DNA from: Gammaproteobacteria bacterium
GTDB lineage: Bacteria; Pseudomonadota; Gammaproteobacteria; Nevskiales; Nevskiaceae
Length of the DNA stretch: 64,000 bases
Assembly: GCA_026398875.1 (NCBI GenBank)
Contig: JAPLSB010000017.1
Span: 186,001-250,000, forward strand
Direction: 5' to 3'
The position numbers and the translations under genes were made by a program. Below, one piece after another: positions 1 through 8,089 of this stretch. Within the stretch, counting starts at the first letter, position 1; each line of letters begins with the position of its first letter. The notes beneath the pieces are model-generated. The model had not been told where the DNA came from. It searched no databases and saw only the letters and a list, made by a program, of their open reading frames with translations.

Positions 1-2096
1 CCGAACTGGAAGCCGTTCTGGATCGCCGACAGGTTGGTGACTTCGAGGTGGGTGTAGGCACCGGTGATCGCGAGATTGTTGGTGACCACGCCGCGGAACT
101 CGAACTCGTAGCCTTCGGATTCGGTCGTGTTGTTGGTGACCACATCCTGGGCATTCAGATCGGTACGCTGCTGCTTGAAGCGATCAACCGACACGAACAG
201 GCGATCCTTCAGGTAGCTACCCTTGACACCGATTTCCGTCAGCGACGACTTGGCCAGCGCCGTACCGTCCCTGACGCTGCTTGGCGCGACCTGGCCGCCC
301 TGCCCCGCCACCAGCGTCGACTGCGAGGCGCGTGTCAGATAGGGCGTCAGACCGACGACCGGCACGTCATAGCTCAGGCTGATCGTCCACGACGGCTTGT
401 CTTCGCTGCCGCTGAACTTCGCGCCATTGCAGGCCGTGGTGTTCAGCGAGCACTCGGTCGAATCGGTGGTCACCCAGTCCCAGCGGCCGCCGAGCAGCAG
501 GTGCACCGACTTGATGAACGTGTAGTCGGCGAGTGCCGCGACGCCGGTGTCGAGATAGTTGCCGATCGTGCGGCTGGACCACGGTTCGATCTCGGCGCCA
601 TCGCGCGTCGACAGCGTGCGGCGGTCGATCGGCGTACCGGGCTTGGTGATGTCGCGGCGATCGAAGTACTCGAACGCGAAGTTGTCGCCATGCTCGAAAT
701 CCTGATAGCGAACCGAGACGCCGGCCTGGTAGTTCGCCTTCATCCACGACACCGCATCCCAGCTGAACGAGAAGTTCAGCTGGTCTTCGATCGCATAGGT
801 ATCGGCGTACTGCGAAAAGCCGTAGGCGTTCTCGTTGATGTTGTCGAGCGACTCGTAGAACGTCTTGTTGACGACCTTGAAGTTGTCGCTGAACTCGTGA
901 ATGAAATCGAAGTACAGCGTGATGACCTTGCTTTCGAGCCGGTCATCTTCCTGCGTCAGTACCTGCGAGCCCTTCAGCTTGGCCGTGCCGGAATTGTTCA
1001 GCGCCATGTCCGGCCGGTTGGCCAGATCGGCAAGCACCTGTTCCGGCGTCTGTACCGAGGCACCGCCGAAATAGAACAGGCCGAGCGGGTTGCCGAAGCA
1101 GTTGTTGACGGTGTCGAGGCAGCGCGCCGACGTCGATTCTTCGGCCGACATCAGGCCATCACCATTGGCGTCGAGCGAATTCGGACTGCCGGTGATGTAG
1201 GTGCCGTCGTCGATCAGGTCCTGGGTCAGACGATTCCAGCCGGCGACCTGGTTGCCGCGATAGTCCTGATACATGCCGCCGAACTCGATACGCGACTTTT
1301 CAGCCAGCTCGGCATCGAACGCGGCCTGGAAGATGTTCTGGTCGGTGCTGGTGTTCTCGTAGAACGAGCCGGAGCTTTCGCCTTCGGCATACAGGTAGTA
1401 ACCGAACTTCTTGCCGAGCACTTCGCCGGGGCCGCCGACTTCGCCGTGGATGACGTTCTTGGCGTAGCTGCCGCGAGTCACGCCGACTTCACCTGCCGTG
1501 CGCGAGGCATCGGTCTTGTCCTGGGCGCGCTCGGACTTCGGCACGAAGTTCAGGTAGCCGCCGACTTTCGACGGGCCGTAGATCGGCGAAGCCGGGCCGC
1601 GCACGATGTCGATGCGATCGCTGGCGCCGATCGGCGTCGGGTAGTTGCCGGGGTTGTCGATGCGACGCACGCCACGGAAGTAGGTTTCACCGGGCGTGCC
1701 GCGCAAGTCGAGCGAACCGGCCACACCAAAGAACGACTGCGTGAACGAACCGGGGCTCAAGACCACCAGATCATCGATGTTGCCGATGTTCAGCTTGTCC
1801 AGCGTTTCCTTGCTGATCGAAGTGATCGAGCGCGGCGTGTCCTTGATGCTCTTGTCGAAGCCGAACACCGAATCGTTCGCTTCGGTATTCAGGATGTTCA
1901 CGGCGCGGTTGACCGCACGCACTTCGACCGCCTTCAGCTTGGTGACGCCGGCCTCGCTGGCCGGAGGCGCCGTTTCGGCTTTCGCTGCACTGTCTTCGCT
2001 CGTCTGCGCCAGCGCCTGACCGGCGACCGCGAGACTGCTGCCCAGAAAGATCAAGGACACTGCACCGAGACCGCGCGGCGATTTCCTGCGATTCAT
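1..2096 (-). CDS. TonB-dependent outer-membrane receptor, 3' end beyond window
   Basis: The frame is open from the ATG at 2096 to the first base of the window, giving at least 698 residues; the C-terminal barrel lies outside. Residues 1 to about 31 form a signal peptide ending in ALAQ. A plug domain follows, with DTPRSITSISKE, the RGxxGETYFRGVRR stretch and RIDIVRGPASPIYG, and then alternating aromatic beta-strand segments. The plug is of the siderophore-receptor (FhuE/FecA-like) type, so energised uptake across the outer membrane is secure but the ligand is not. Residues 309-320 (DANGDGLMSAEE) match an EF-hand calcium loop at every liganding position. The gene diverges from a nucleoside-type ABC transporter and shares its upstream region with it, which may mean a purine or nucleoside-like ligand; that is inference. 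A G-rich run (ACGGGGG) lies about 8 nt before the ATG. Confidence 0.93.
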   Translation of the reverse strand, partial: MNRRKSPRGLGAVSLIFLGSSLAVAGQALAQTSEDSAAKAETAPPASEAGVTKLKAVEVRAVNRAVNILNTEANDSVFGFDKSIKDTPRSITSISKETLDKLNIGNIDDLVVLSPGSFTQSFFGVAGSLDLRGTPGETYFRGVRRIDNPGNYPTPIGASDRIDIVRGPASPIYGPSKVGGYLNFVPKSERAQDKTDASRTAGEVGVTRGSYAKNVIHGEVGGPGEVLGKKFGYYLYAEGESSGSFYENTSTDQNIFQAAFDAELAEKSRIEFGGMYQDYRGNQVAGWNRLTQDLIDDGTYITGSPNSLDANGDGLMSAEESTSARCLDTVNNCFGNPLGLFYFGGASVQTPEQVLADLANRPDMALNNSGTAKLKGSQVLTQEDDRLESKVITLYFDFIHEFSDNFKVVNKTFYESLDNINENAYGFSQYADTYAIEDQLNFSFSWDAVSWMKANYQAGVSVRYQDFEHGDNFAFEYFDRRDITKPGTPIDRRTLSTRDGAEIEPWSSRTIGNYLDTGVAALADYTFIKSVHLLLGGRWDWVTTDSTECSLNTTACNGAKFSGSEDKPSWTISLSYDVPVVGLTPYLTRASQSTLVAGQGGQVAPSSVRDGTALAKSSLTEIGVKGSYLKDRLFVSVDRFKQQRTDLNAQDVVTNNTTESEGYEFEFRGVVTNNLAITGAYTHLEVTNLSAIQNGFQF

Positions 2097-2608
2097 GAAC
2101 TACCCCCGTGAAATCCAATTGAGAGGTGGACGCGAAGTCCACCGTGTCGGTATCCCGTGCGGCGTCCGTCCAGCCCCCAGGACGCCACCGGGAAATTGCA
2201 TACGTTCCGGAAGTCCCCTGCGCAACGAACATGCCATCGACTTCGGCGTAGTCGCACGCGATGCCGGCAGCACATCAATGGCGTGCTGGCCGATCTCGCA
2301 TGACGATGTTGTTTTTCTGCAGATTCGGATCGAGACAGCCGTACGAGCGAGGCCGCAGGCCACGCACCATCCGGCGTGTGGATCTGTCCGGATTGTCGAC
2401 AATCACCTTGGCGATGCAGGCCGATGCAGGCCCGGACGCGCGGCACGTGGCACGGGCCTTGCGCTCATTCGGTGCATGCCCGCCCTGCACTTCAATCACT
2501 GCGCGTCGCCTCCGCGACCTTGCACCGGCGCGGTCCAGCGCTGCCCGGCACCGGTGCGACGGAGACTCCATTGGCAAGACTGATGCCGTCGAAGGCCCGG
2601 AGGCCGCG
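2097..2608. other. Divergent intergenic region, receptor / ABC operon
   Basis: These 512 bases separate the start of the receptor gene (minus strand) from the start of the ABC operon (plus strand). I see no convincing gene: open frames crossing it have the composition of antisense or read-through frames. It should carry both promoters. The one clear element is the perfect palindrome at 2391-2404. No strong -10/-35 pair stands out on either strand. Confidence 0.6.
2391..2404. promoter_or_regulatory. Palindromic operator candidate for the GntR regulator
   Basis: GATTGTCGACAATC is a perfect 14-bp palindrome. Its core TTGTCGACAA fits the GT-N2-AC layout known for operators of FadR/FCD-type GntR regulators. 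It lies 205 bp before the ATPase start and 295 bp before the receptor start, and a GntR/FCD regulator closes the operon at 6263-7024. Direct observation is the palindrome; binding is inferred. Confidence 0.5.
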
Positions 2609-4153
2609 ATGACCCTCGAAACACCGCAGCCGCCACCGCGTCTGCGCCTGCGTGGCATCACCAAGCGCTATCCCGGTGTGATCGCCAACGAAGCGGTCGA
2701 TCTCGATGTCGGCGTCGGCGAGATCCATGCGCTGCTCGGCGAGAACGGCGCCGGCAAGAGCACGCTGATGAAGATCGTCTACGGCGTGACGCGTCCAGAC
2801 GGTGGCCACATCGAATGGGAAGGCAGCCGCGTCAGCATCGCCAGCCCGGCCGAGGCGCGTCGCCTCGGCATCGGCATGGTGTTCCAGCATTTCGCGCTGT
2901 TCGAGACGCTGACCGTGGCGGAGAACATCGCGCTGGCGATGGACGACCCGCCGAAGCCATCGGCGCTGGCCGCCCGCATTCGCGAGGTGTCGGAGAAATA
3001 CGGCCTGCCGGTCGATCCCGATCGGCTGACGCACAGCATGTCGGTCGGCGAGCGGCAGCGCGTGGAGATCGTCCGCTGCCTGCTGCAGTCGCCACGGCTG
3101 CTGATCATGGACGAGCCGACCTCGGTGCTGACGCCGCAAGCGGTGCTGACGCTGTTCGAGACGCTGCGCCGGCTGGCCGCCGAAGGCATGTCGATTCTCT
3201 ACATCAGCCACAAGCTCGACGAGATCCGCACGCTCTGCGATCGCGCCACCGTGCTGCGCGGCGGCCGCCGCAGCGGCAGCGCGATTCCGCGCGAGGAAAG
3301 CAATGAAAGCCTGGCGCGGCTGATGATCGGCGGCGAACTGCAGGCCTGCCAGCTGACGCCACGAACACCCGGCGAAGTCGAACTGGAGCTGACCCATCTG
3401 TCGCTGCCGACGCGTGATCCGTTCGGCACCGCGCTCGATGACCTCAACCTGCGCGTGCGCCGTGCCGAGATCGTCGGCATCGCCGGGGTTTCCGGCAACG
3501 GCCAGAAGGAACTGCTGGCGGCGCTGTCCGGCGAGACGCCGAGCCCGCACAGCGGCATGGTGCGCATCGGCGGCCAGTCGGCAGGGCTGCTCGATCCGGC
3601 CCAGCGCCGCGCGCTCGGCTTCGGCTTCGTGCCCGAGGAACGACTCGGCCGTGGTGCAGTGCCGGCCATGAGCCTGGCGCAGAACGCACTGCTGACCGGT
3701 GCCCGCGCCGGGATGGTGCGTGGCGGCCTGATTCGCCAGTCGCGAATGGCCGAGTTCGCGCAGCAGACGATCGCCGCGTTCAAGGTCAAGTGCAGCGGCG
3801 ACGCCGCACTCGCCGGCAGCCTGTCCGGCGGCAACCTGCAGAAGTTCATCGTCGGCCGTGAAACGCGGCTGAACCCGAAGGTGCTGGTCGTCGCGCAGCC
3901 GACCTGGGGTGTCGATGTCGGTGCAGCGCAACTGATCCGTCAGGCCTTGATCGATCTGCGCGATCAGGGGGTTGCGCTGCTGGTGATTTCCGAGGAACTG
4001 GATGAGCTGTTCATGATCTGTGACCGCATCGCGGTGATTGCCCAGGGGCGTCTGTCGCCGCCGATGGCAACCGGCACGCTGACTGTGGAGCAGGTCGGCG
4101 TGCTGATGGCCGGCAGCGCCCACGCACCGGAGGCTGCCGATGTCGCAGCCTGA
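2609..4153 (+). CDS. Nucleoside-type ABC transporter, tandem ATP-binding subunit
   Basis: This 514-residue protein has two fused ABC domains and powers import through the two permeases encoded next. Domain 1 has Walker A GENGAGKST (44-52), Q-loop Q93, signature SVGERQ (145-150) and Walker B LLIMDE (164-169). Domain 2 has the degenerate P-loop GVSGNGQKE (about 293-301), signature LSGGN (405-409) and VAQPTWGVDVG, with Gln430 where a catalytic Glu would be. This asymmetry is typical of the YufO/NupO and RbsA-like ATPases for nucleosides and sugars; the permease types favour nucleosides. The ATG at 2609 is chosen because homology begins about 15 residues later. The frame stays open further upstream, but without family-like sequence. 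The end overlaps the next gene by 14 nt, so translation is probably coupled. Confidence 0.93.
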   Translation: MTLETPQPPPRLRLRGITKRYPGVIANEAVDLDVGVGEIHALLGENGAGKSTLMKIVYGVTRPDGGHIEWEGSRVSIASPAEARRLGIGMVFQHFALFETLTVAENIALAMDDPPKPSALAARIREVSEKYGLPVDPDRLTHSMSVGERQRVEIVRCLLQSPRLLIMDEPTSVLTPQAVLTLFETLRRLAAEGMSILYISHKLDEIRTLCDRATVLRGGRRSGSAIPREESNESLARLMIGGELQACQLTPRTPGEVELELTHLSLPTRDPFGTALDDLNLRVRRAEIVGIAGVSGNGQKELLAALSGETPSPHSGMVRIGGQSAGLLDPAQRRALGFGFVPEERLGRGAVPAMSLAQNALLTGARAGMVRGGLIRQSRMAEFAQQTIAAFKVKCSGDAALAGSLSGGNLQKFIVGRETRLNPKVLVVAQPTWGVDVGAAQLIRQALIDLRDQGVALLVISEELDELFMICDRIAVIAQGRLSPPMATGTLTVEQVGVLMAGSAHAPEAADVAA

Positions 4154-5246
4154 TTCGCTGCTGCGCAGGCTCTGGCCGTTTCGCCTGGAGCGCCGCGCAA
4201 CCCCTTCGGCTGCGATGCGGCTGGCCTCGCCGCTGATCGCCGGCGTGGCGATGGCGCTGACCGGGCTGATCGTGTTCCTGATCCTGGGTCAGGACCCGCT
4301 GGTCGCGTTCCGCGTGTTCTTCATTGCGCCGTTCGGCGGCAGCTACGAGATCGGCGAACTGCTGCTGAAGGCCACGCCGCTGATGCTGTGCGCGCTGGGG
4401 CTGGCGATCGGCTTCAAGGCCAATGTCTGGAACATCGGCGCCGAAGGCCAGCTGATCGTCGGCGCCATCGCCGGCAGCGCAGTGGCGCTGTTCGGCAGCG
4501 AATCGCTGGGGGCACTGACCGTGCCGCTGATGATGCTCGCGGGTGCCATCGGCGGCATGGCTTGGGCGGCGATTCCGGCGTTCCTGCGCACCCGCTTCCA
4601 CACCAACGAGATCCTGGTCAGCCTGATGCTGGTCTACATCGCCCAGCAGCTGCTCGGCTATCTGGTGCACGGGCCGTGGAAAGACCCGGCCGGCTACAAC
4701 TTTCCGCAGTCGCGGGCGTTCGCCGAAGCGGCGATCCTGCCGGCGCTGGTTGAAGGCACGCGCGTGACCGGCGCGCTGATCATGGCGCTGGTACTTGCCG
4801 TGCTCGCCTGGCTGTTCACCGCCAAGACCCATGCCGGCTACCGCATGCAGGTCGCCGGGCTGGCGCCGGCGGCGGCGCGCTACGCCGGCTTCAGCGACAC
4901 CCGCAACATCTGGCTGGCGCTGCTGGTCGGCGGCGGCATGGCCGGGCTGGCCGGCATCAGCGAAGTCGCCGGTCCGATCGGCCTGCTGCAGGCGGTGATC
5001 TCGCCGGGCTACGGCTTCGCGGCGATCATCGTCGCCTTCGTGGGCCGGCTGCATCCATTCGGCATCGTGCTGGCTTCGCTGCTGATGTCGCTGCTGTATC
5101 TCGGCGGCGAAGCGGCACAGGTCGAACTGCAGCTGCCGTCGTCGATCACCGGCCTGTTCCAGGGCAGCCTGCTGTTCTACCTGCTGGCGGCCGACCTGTT
5201 CATCGGCTTCCGGCTGCGCCGCATCGTCCGCGCGGTGGCGCCATGA
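4140..5246 (+). CDS. Nucleoside-type ABC transporter permease 1
   Basis: This is a 368-residue inner-membrane protein of the BPD_transp_2 family (YufP/NupP type). A cytoplasmic N-terminus of about 30 residues is followed by eight or more hydrophobic segments. The NVWNIGAEGQLIVGA motif near residue 95 is characteristic of nucleoside and branched-chain-type permeases. It should pair with the second permease to form the channel. The start overlaps the ATPase gene by 14 nt, and the stop overlaps the next start as ATGA, indicating one transcription and translation unit. No substrate-binding (BMP/Med) lipoprotein is encoded in the cluster, which is unusual for this transporter type. Confidence 0.92.
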   Translation: MSQPDSLLRRLWPFRLERRATPSAAMRLASPLIAGVAMALTGLIVFLILGQDPLVAFRVFFIAPFGGSYEIGELLLKATPLMLCALGLAIGFKANVWNIGAEGQLIVGAIAGSAVALFGSESLGALTVPLMMLAGAIGGMAWAAIPAFLRTRFHTNEILVSLMLVYIAQQLLGYLVHGPWKDPAGYNFPQSRAFAEAAILPALVEGTRVTGALIMALVLAVLAWLFTAKTHAGYRMQVAGLAPAAARYAGFSDTRNIWLALLVGGGMAGLAGISEVAGPIGLLQAVISPGYGFAAIIVAFVGRLHPFGIVLASLLMSLLYLGGEAAQVELQLPSSITGLFQGSLLFYLLAADLFIGFRLRRIVRAVAP

Positions 5247-6169
5247 ATCTCGACCATCTGATTCCGATCCTGGTCAGCACGGTGATCGCCGCGACACCGC
5301 TGATCTACGCCGCGCTCGGCGAACTGGTCACCGAGCGTGCCGGCGTGCTGAACCTGGGGGTCGAAGGGATGATGCTGGTCGGCGCAGTCGCCGCGTTCGC
5401 GGCCGGCATTGCCACTGGCAGCCTGAGCATTGCCTTCGTCGCCGGCATGCTGGCGGCCACGGCGCTGTCGCTGCTGTTCGCGTTCCTGACCTTGAGCCTG
5501 CAGACCAATCAGGTCGCGACCGGGCTGGCACTGACGTTGTTCGGCGTCGGCCTGTCGGCATTCGTCGGGCGCGATTACGCCGGCATGCCGATCGAACGGG
5601 TGCCGAAGATCGACATCGCCGGCCTCAGCGACCTGCCGGTGATCGGCCCGCTGCTGCTGAACTACGACCTGCCGGTTTACCTGTCGATCGCGCTGTACTT
5701 CGCGGTCCAGCATTTCCTGACCCGCACCCACACCGGCCTGCGTCTGCGCGCCTGCGGCGAATCGCCAACGGTGGCCCATGCAATCGGTGCACCGGTGATC
5801 GCCATCCGCTACCGCGCGGTGATGTTCGGCGGCGCGATGGCCGGCATCGCCGGTGCCTACCTGTCGACGGCGCTGACGCCGATGTGGGTCGAGGGCCTCA
5901 GCGCCGGACGCGGCTGGATCGCGCTGGCGCTGGTGGTGTTCGCCACCTGGAAACCGCTGCGCGTGCTGCTGGGCGCCTATCTGTTCGGCGGCGTCACGGT
6001 GATGCAGCTGTACGCGCAGGGCTTCGGCGTCGAAGTACCCAGCGAGTTCCTGTCGATGCTGCCGTATGCGGCAACGATCATCGTGCTGGTGATCATCTGC
6101 CGCGATCCGAAGACCATCCTGCTCAATCAGCCGGCATCGCTCGGCAAGAGCTTCCATCCGGATGCCTGA
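5243..6169 (+). CDS. Nucleoside-type ABC transporter permease 2
   Basis: This is a 308-residue inner-membrane protein, the YufQ/NupQ-like partner of permease 1. It is hydrophobic throughout, with the VLNLGVEGMMLVGA motif near residue 36 that parallels the NVWNIGAEGQ motif of its partner. The start overlaps the preceding stop by 4 nt (ATGA). Together the ATPase and the two permeases form a complete inner-membrane translocator. Substrate is assigned by family type only; purine nucleosides or bases are the usual cargo. Confidence 0.92.
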   Translation: MNLDHLIPILVSTVIAATPLIYAALGELVTERAGVLNLGVEGMMLVGAVAAFAAGIATGSLSIAFVAGMLAATALSLLFAFLTLSLQTNQVATGLALTLFGVGLSAFVGRDYAGMPIERVPKIDIAGLSDLPVIGPLLLNYDLPVYLSIALYFAVQHFLTRTHTGLRLRACGESPTVAHAIGAPVIAIRYRAVMFGGAMAGIAGAYLSTALTPMWVEGLSAGRGWIALALVVFATWKPLRVLLGAYLFGGVTVMQLYAQGFGVEVPSEFLSMLPYAATIIVLVIICRDPKTILLNQPASLGKSFHPDA

Positions 6170-6262
6170 TCGACACACGACGGCCTGAATCGGCGAGCAT
6201 CACGGGCCGTGTCGCATGCCAGACCGCAGCGACGCGCAGCCCATCCGATCTTCGTTCAGGAC

Positions 6263-7024
6263 ATGCCGACTGCCACCAAGCCCGCCGCCGCAGCCCCCAG
6301 AAAACGCGCCATGCCAGCGCGACCGATGCCGTCGGATGCCGCGCCAGCGGCCGATGGCGGCGGCGTCGAGCAGGCCTACGAACGTATCTGGGCCGCGATC
6401 ATCGACCACCGCCTGCCGCCCGGCACCCGGCTGGTCGAGGACAAGCTGTGCGAGATCTTTGGCCTTGGCCGAACGCGTATTCGTCAGGTACTGCAGCGGC
6501 TGGCGCACGAGCAGGTGGTGACCCTGATGCCGAACCGCGGTGCCGTCGTGGCGCAGCCGACGGTGCAGGAAGCGCGCGACATCTTCGATGCGCGCGGGCT
6601 GGTCGAAGCCGGCATCGTCACGCGCTTCCTCGAACGCGCCACTCACGCCGACCTGCGTGCCATCCGCCAGCACCTGGCCCGCGAAAAGCAGGCCTGGCGG
6701 CGGCGTGACCGGCGCGCGATGCTGAAGCTGTCCGGCGAGTTCCATCTGATCATCGCCGAGCGCGCCGGCAACCCGACGCTTGCCCGGCTGCTGCGCGAAC
6801 TGGTGTCGCGCTCGTCGCTGATCATCGCGGTGTTCCAGCGCAAGGGCGCCACGCCGTGCCCGCCGGATGCGCACGAAGCGCTGTGCAGCGCGCTGACCTA
6901 CGGCGACCGGGCCGCGATCGAGCTGATGCAGGACCACCTGCGCCACGTGCTGGACGACCTGAATCTGGTCGAGCCGGGCGCTCCCGGCATCGACCTGAAA
7001 GCGGCGCTGGCCGCACTGGCCTGA
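6263..7024 (+). CDS. GntR-family (FCD) transcriptional regulator
   Basis: About 253 residues from the ATG at 6263; an in-frame ATG at 6209 would add 18 residues and neither has a strong ribosome site. A low-complexity Ala/Pro-rich leader precedes a winged helix-turn-helix (IWAAIIDHRLPPGTRLVEDKL, then LGRTRIRQVLQRLAHEQVV), the GntR DNA-binding domain. The C-terminal half is an all-helical FCD ligand domain with ARDIFDARGLVEAGIV and the metal-site-like FHLIIAERAGN and DAHEAL segments. FCD regulators usually bind small carboxylates or purine-pathway intermediates. It starts 93 bp after the last permease gene on the same strand, so local control of the transporter, and possibly of the divergent receptor, is likely. 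The palindrome at 2391-2404 is the candidate site. Confidence 0.88.
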   Translation: MPTATKPAAAAPRKRAMPARPMPSDAAPAADGGGVEQAYERIWAAIIDHRLPPGTRLVEDKLCEIFGLGRTRIRQVLQRLAHEQVVTLMPNRGAVVAQPTVQEARDIFDARGLVEAGIVTRFLERATHADLRAIRQHLAREKQAWRRRDRRAMLKLSGEFHLIIAERAGNPTLARLLRELVSRSSLIIAVFQRKGATPCPPDAHEALCSALTYGDRAAIELMQDHLRHVLDDLNLVEPGAPGIDLKAALAALA

Positions 7025-7041
7025 ACCGGTCGCATGCCGCG

Positions 7042-7809
7042 CTACTGCGCGGTGTAGCCGCCGTCGATCACCAGTTCCGAACCGGTGACGAACTTCGATT
7101 CGTCGCTGGCCAGATACAGCACGCCGAAGGCGACATCCATCGCATCGCCGACATGGCCGATCGGGTGCAGCGCATCGAGCGCGGCGCGGCCTTTGTCGAC
7201 ATCGCCGATCGAGCGGATGTAGTCCTCGACCATCGGCGTCCAGATGTAGCCCGGGTGCACCGAATTGACGCGCACCTTCAGGCCGGCCTTGCCGCAATGC
7301 AGTGCCGCCGACTTGGTGAAGATCCGCACGCCGCCCTTGCTGGCGTTGTACGAAGCCAGATTCGGGTCGGCGATGATGCCTTCGATCGACGAGATGTTGA
7401 TGATCGAACCGTTCTTGCCGGTCATCGCCGGGATCGCGTACTTGGTGCCGAGGAACACGGCGTCCAGATTCACCGCGAGGGTCTTGCGCCAGTCGGCCAG
7501 CGTGCAGTCCACCGCGTTGCCGGGAATGGCGATGCCGGCGTTGTTGACCAGCACGTGCAGCGCGCCGAAACGGGCTTCGGTCGCGGCGATCGTGGCCGGC
7601 CAGCTGGCTTCGTCGGTGACGTCCTGCTGAATGAACTGCGCCTCGCCGCCGTCGGCGACGATCTTCGCCGCGACCGCTTCGCCGGCTGCGCGGTCAAGAT
7701 CGCTGACCACGACCTTCGCCCCTTCCTTCGCCAGCAGCAGCGCGCAGGCTTGACCGATGCCCTTGGCCGCGCCGGTGACCAGCGCGACCTTGCCTTGTAC
7801 TCGACCCAT
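7042..7809 (-). CDS. SDR-family NAD(P)-dependent oxidoreductase
   Basis: This is a 255-residue classical short-chain dehydrogenase. It has the cofactor motif TGAAKGIG (12-19), Asp37 at the end of beta-2 (favouring NAD), NNAG (89-92), and the catalytic Ser141, Tyr154 and Lys158 in SIEG...YNASKGG. The C-terminus ends in VIDGGYTAQ, usual for the family. The ATG at 7809 is preceded by AGGAGAACCCCC on the coding strand, a good ribosome site, and the fold begins four residues later. It converges on the GntR gene 17 bp away. Sequence resembles hydroxysteroid/cyclic-alcohol dehydrogenases, but the substrate cannot be read from the sequence. Confidence 0.9.
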   Translation of the reverse strand: MGRVQGKVALVTGAAKGIGQACALLLAKEGAKVVVSDLDRAAGEAVAAKIVADGGEAQFIQQDVTDEASWPATIAATEARFGALHVLVNNAGIAIPGNAVDCTLADWRKTLAVNLDAVFLGTKYAIPAMTGKNGSIINISSIEGIIADPNLASYNASKGGVRIFTKSAALHCGKAGLKVRVNSVHPGYIWTPMVEDYIRSIGDVDKGRAALDALHPIGHVGDAMDVAFGVLYLASDESKFVTGSELVIDGGYTAQ

Positions 7810-7973
7810 GGGGGTTCTCCTCGACGCAATGCCCGTTGACCGGGCGGTGTGCGGGTTCGGTCGCTGCAGCGCCGACCCGCGTGTGGGCGCGAGGCTAACA
7901 GCGACGAGCGTCCAGCGGTGGCGCCAGCGACCCGCACGGATCGCCGCCGCTTCCGGCAAGGCTATCCACGAGA

Positions 7974-7988
7974 ATGGTAGTGAACCAT
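7974..7988. promoter_or_regulatory. Inverted repeat in AT-rich control region of the SDR / FadL-like pair
   Basis: ATGGT-N5-ACCAT lies in the only AT-rich stretch of the 280-bp gap between the SDR gene (minus) and the FadL-like gene (plus). It is followed by ATACTAAATAT, which offers -10-like sequence. It looks like an operator for a TetR- or GntR-size dimer controlling one or both genes. No regulator gene is adjacent, and the assignment rests on the repeat alone. Confidence 0.35.
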
Positions 7989-8089
7989 ACTAAATATCCC
8001 ATTCATCTCGAACCGACAGCGCCGTGACCGCGACTGTCGGCATGGCCGCCGGCCCGGCGGCCGCCATTGCCAAGGGAAGGAAACGCTCG

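Noticed and set aside
48-2111. Long open frame on the plus strand opposite the TonB receptor
   Set aside because: The translation is Arg/Ala/Val/Asp-rich with no domain, and it mirrors the receptor codons; such antisense frames are common at this GC content.
6169-6216. CGACAC and GTGTCG inverted repeat before the GntR gene as a second operator
   Set aside because: The arms are about 38 bp apart and do not resemble the palindrome at 2391-2404.
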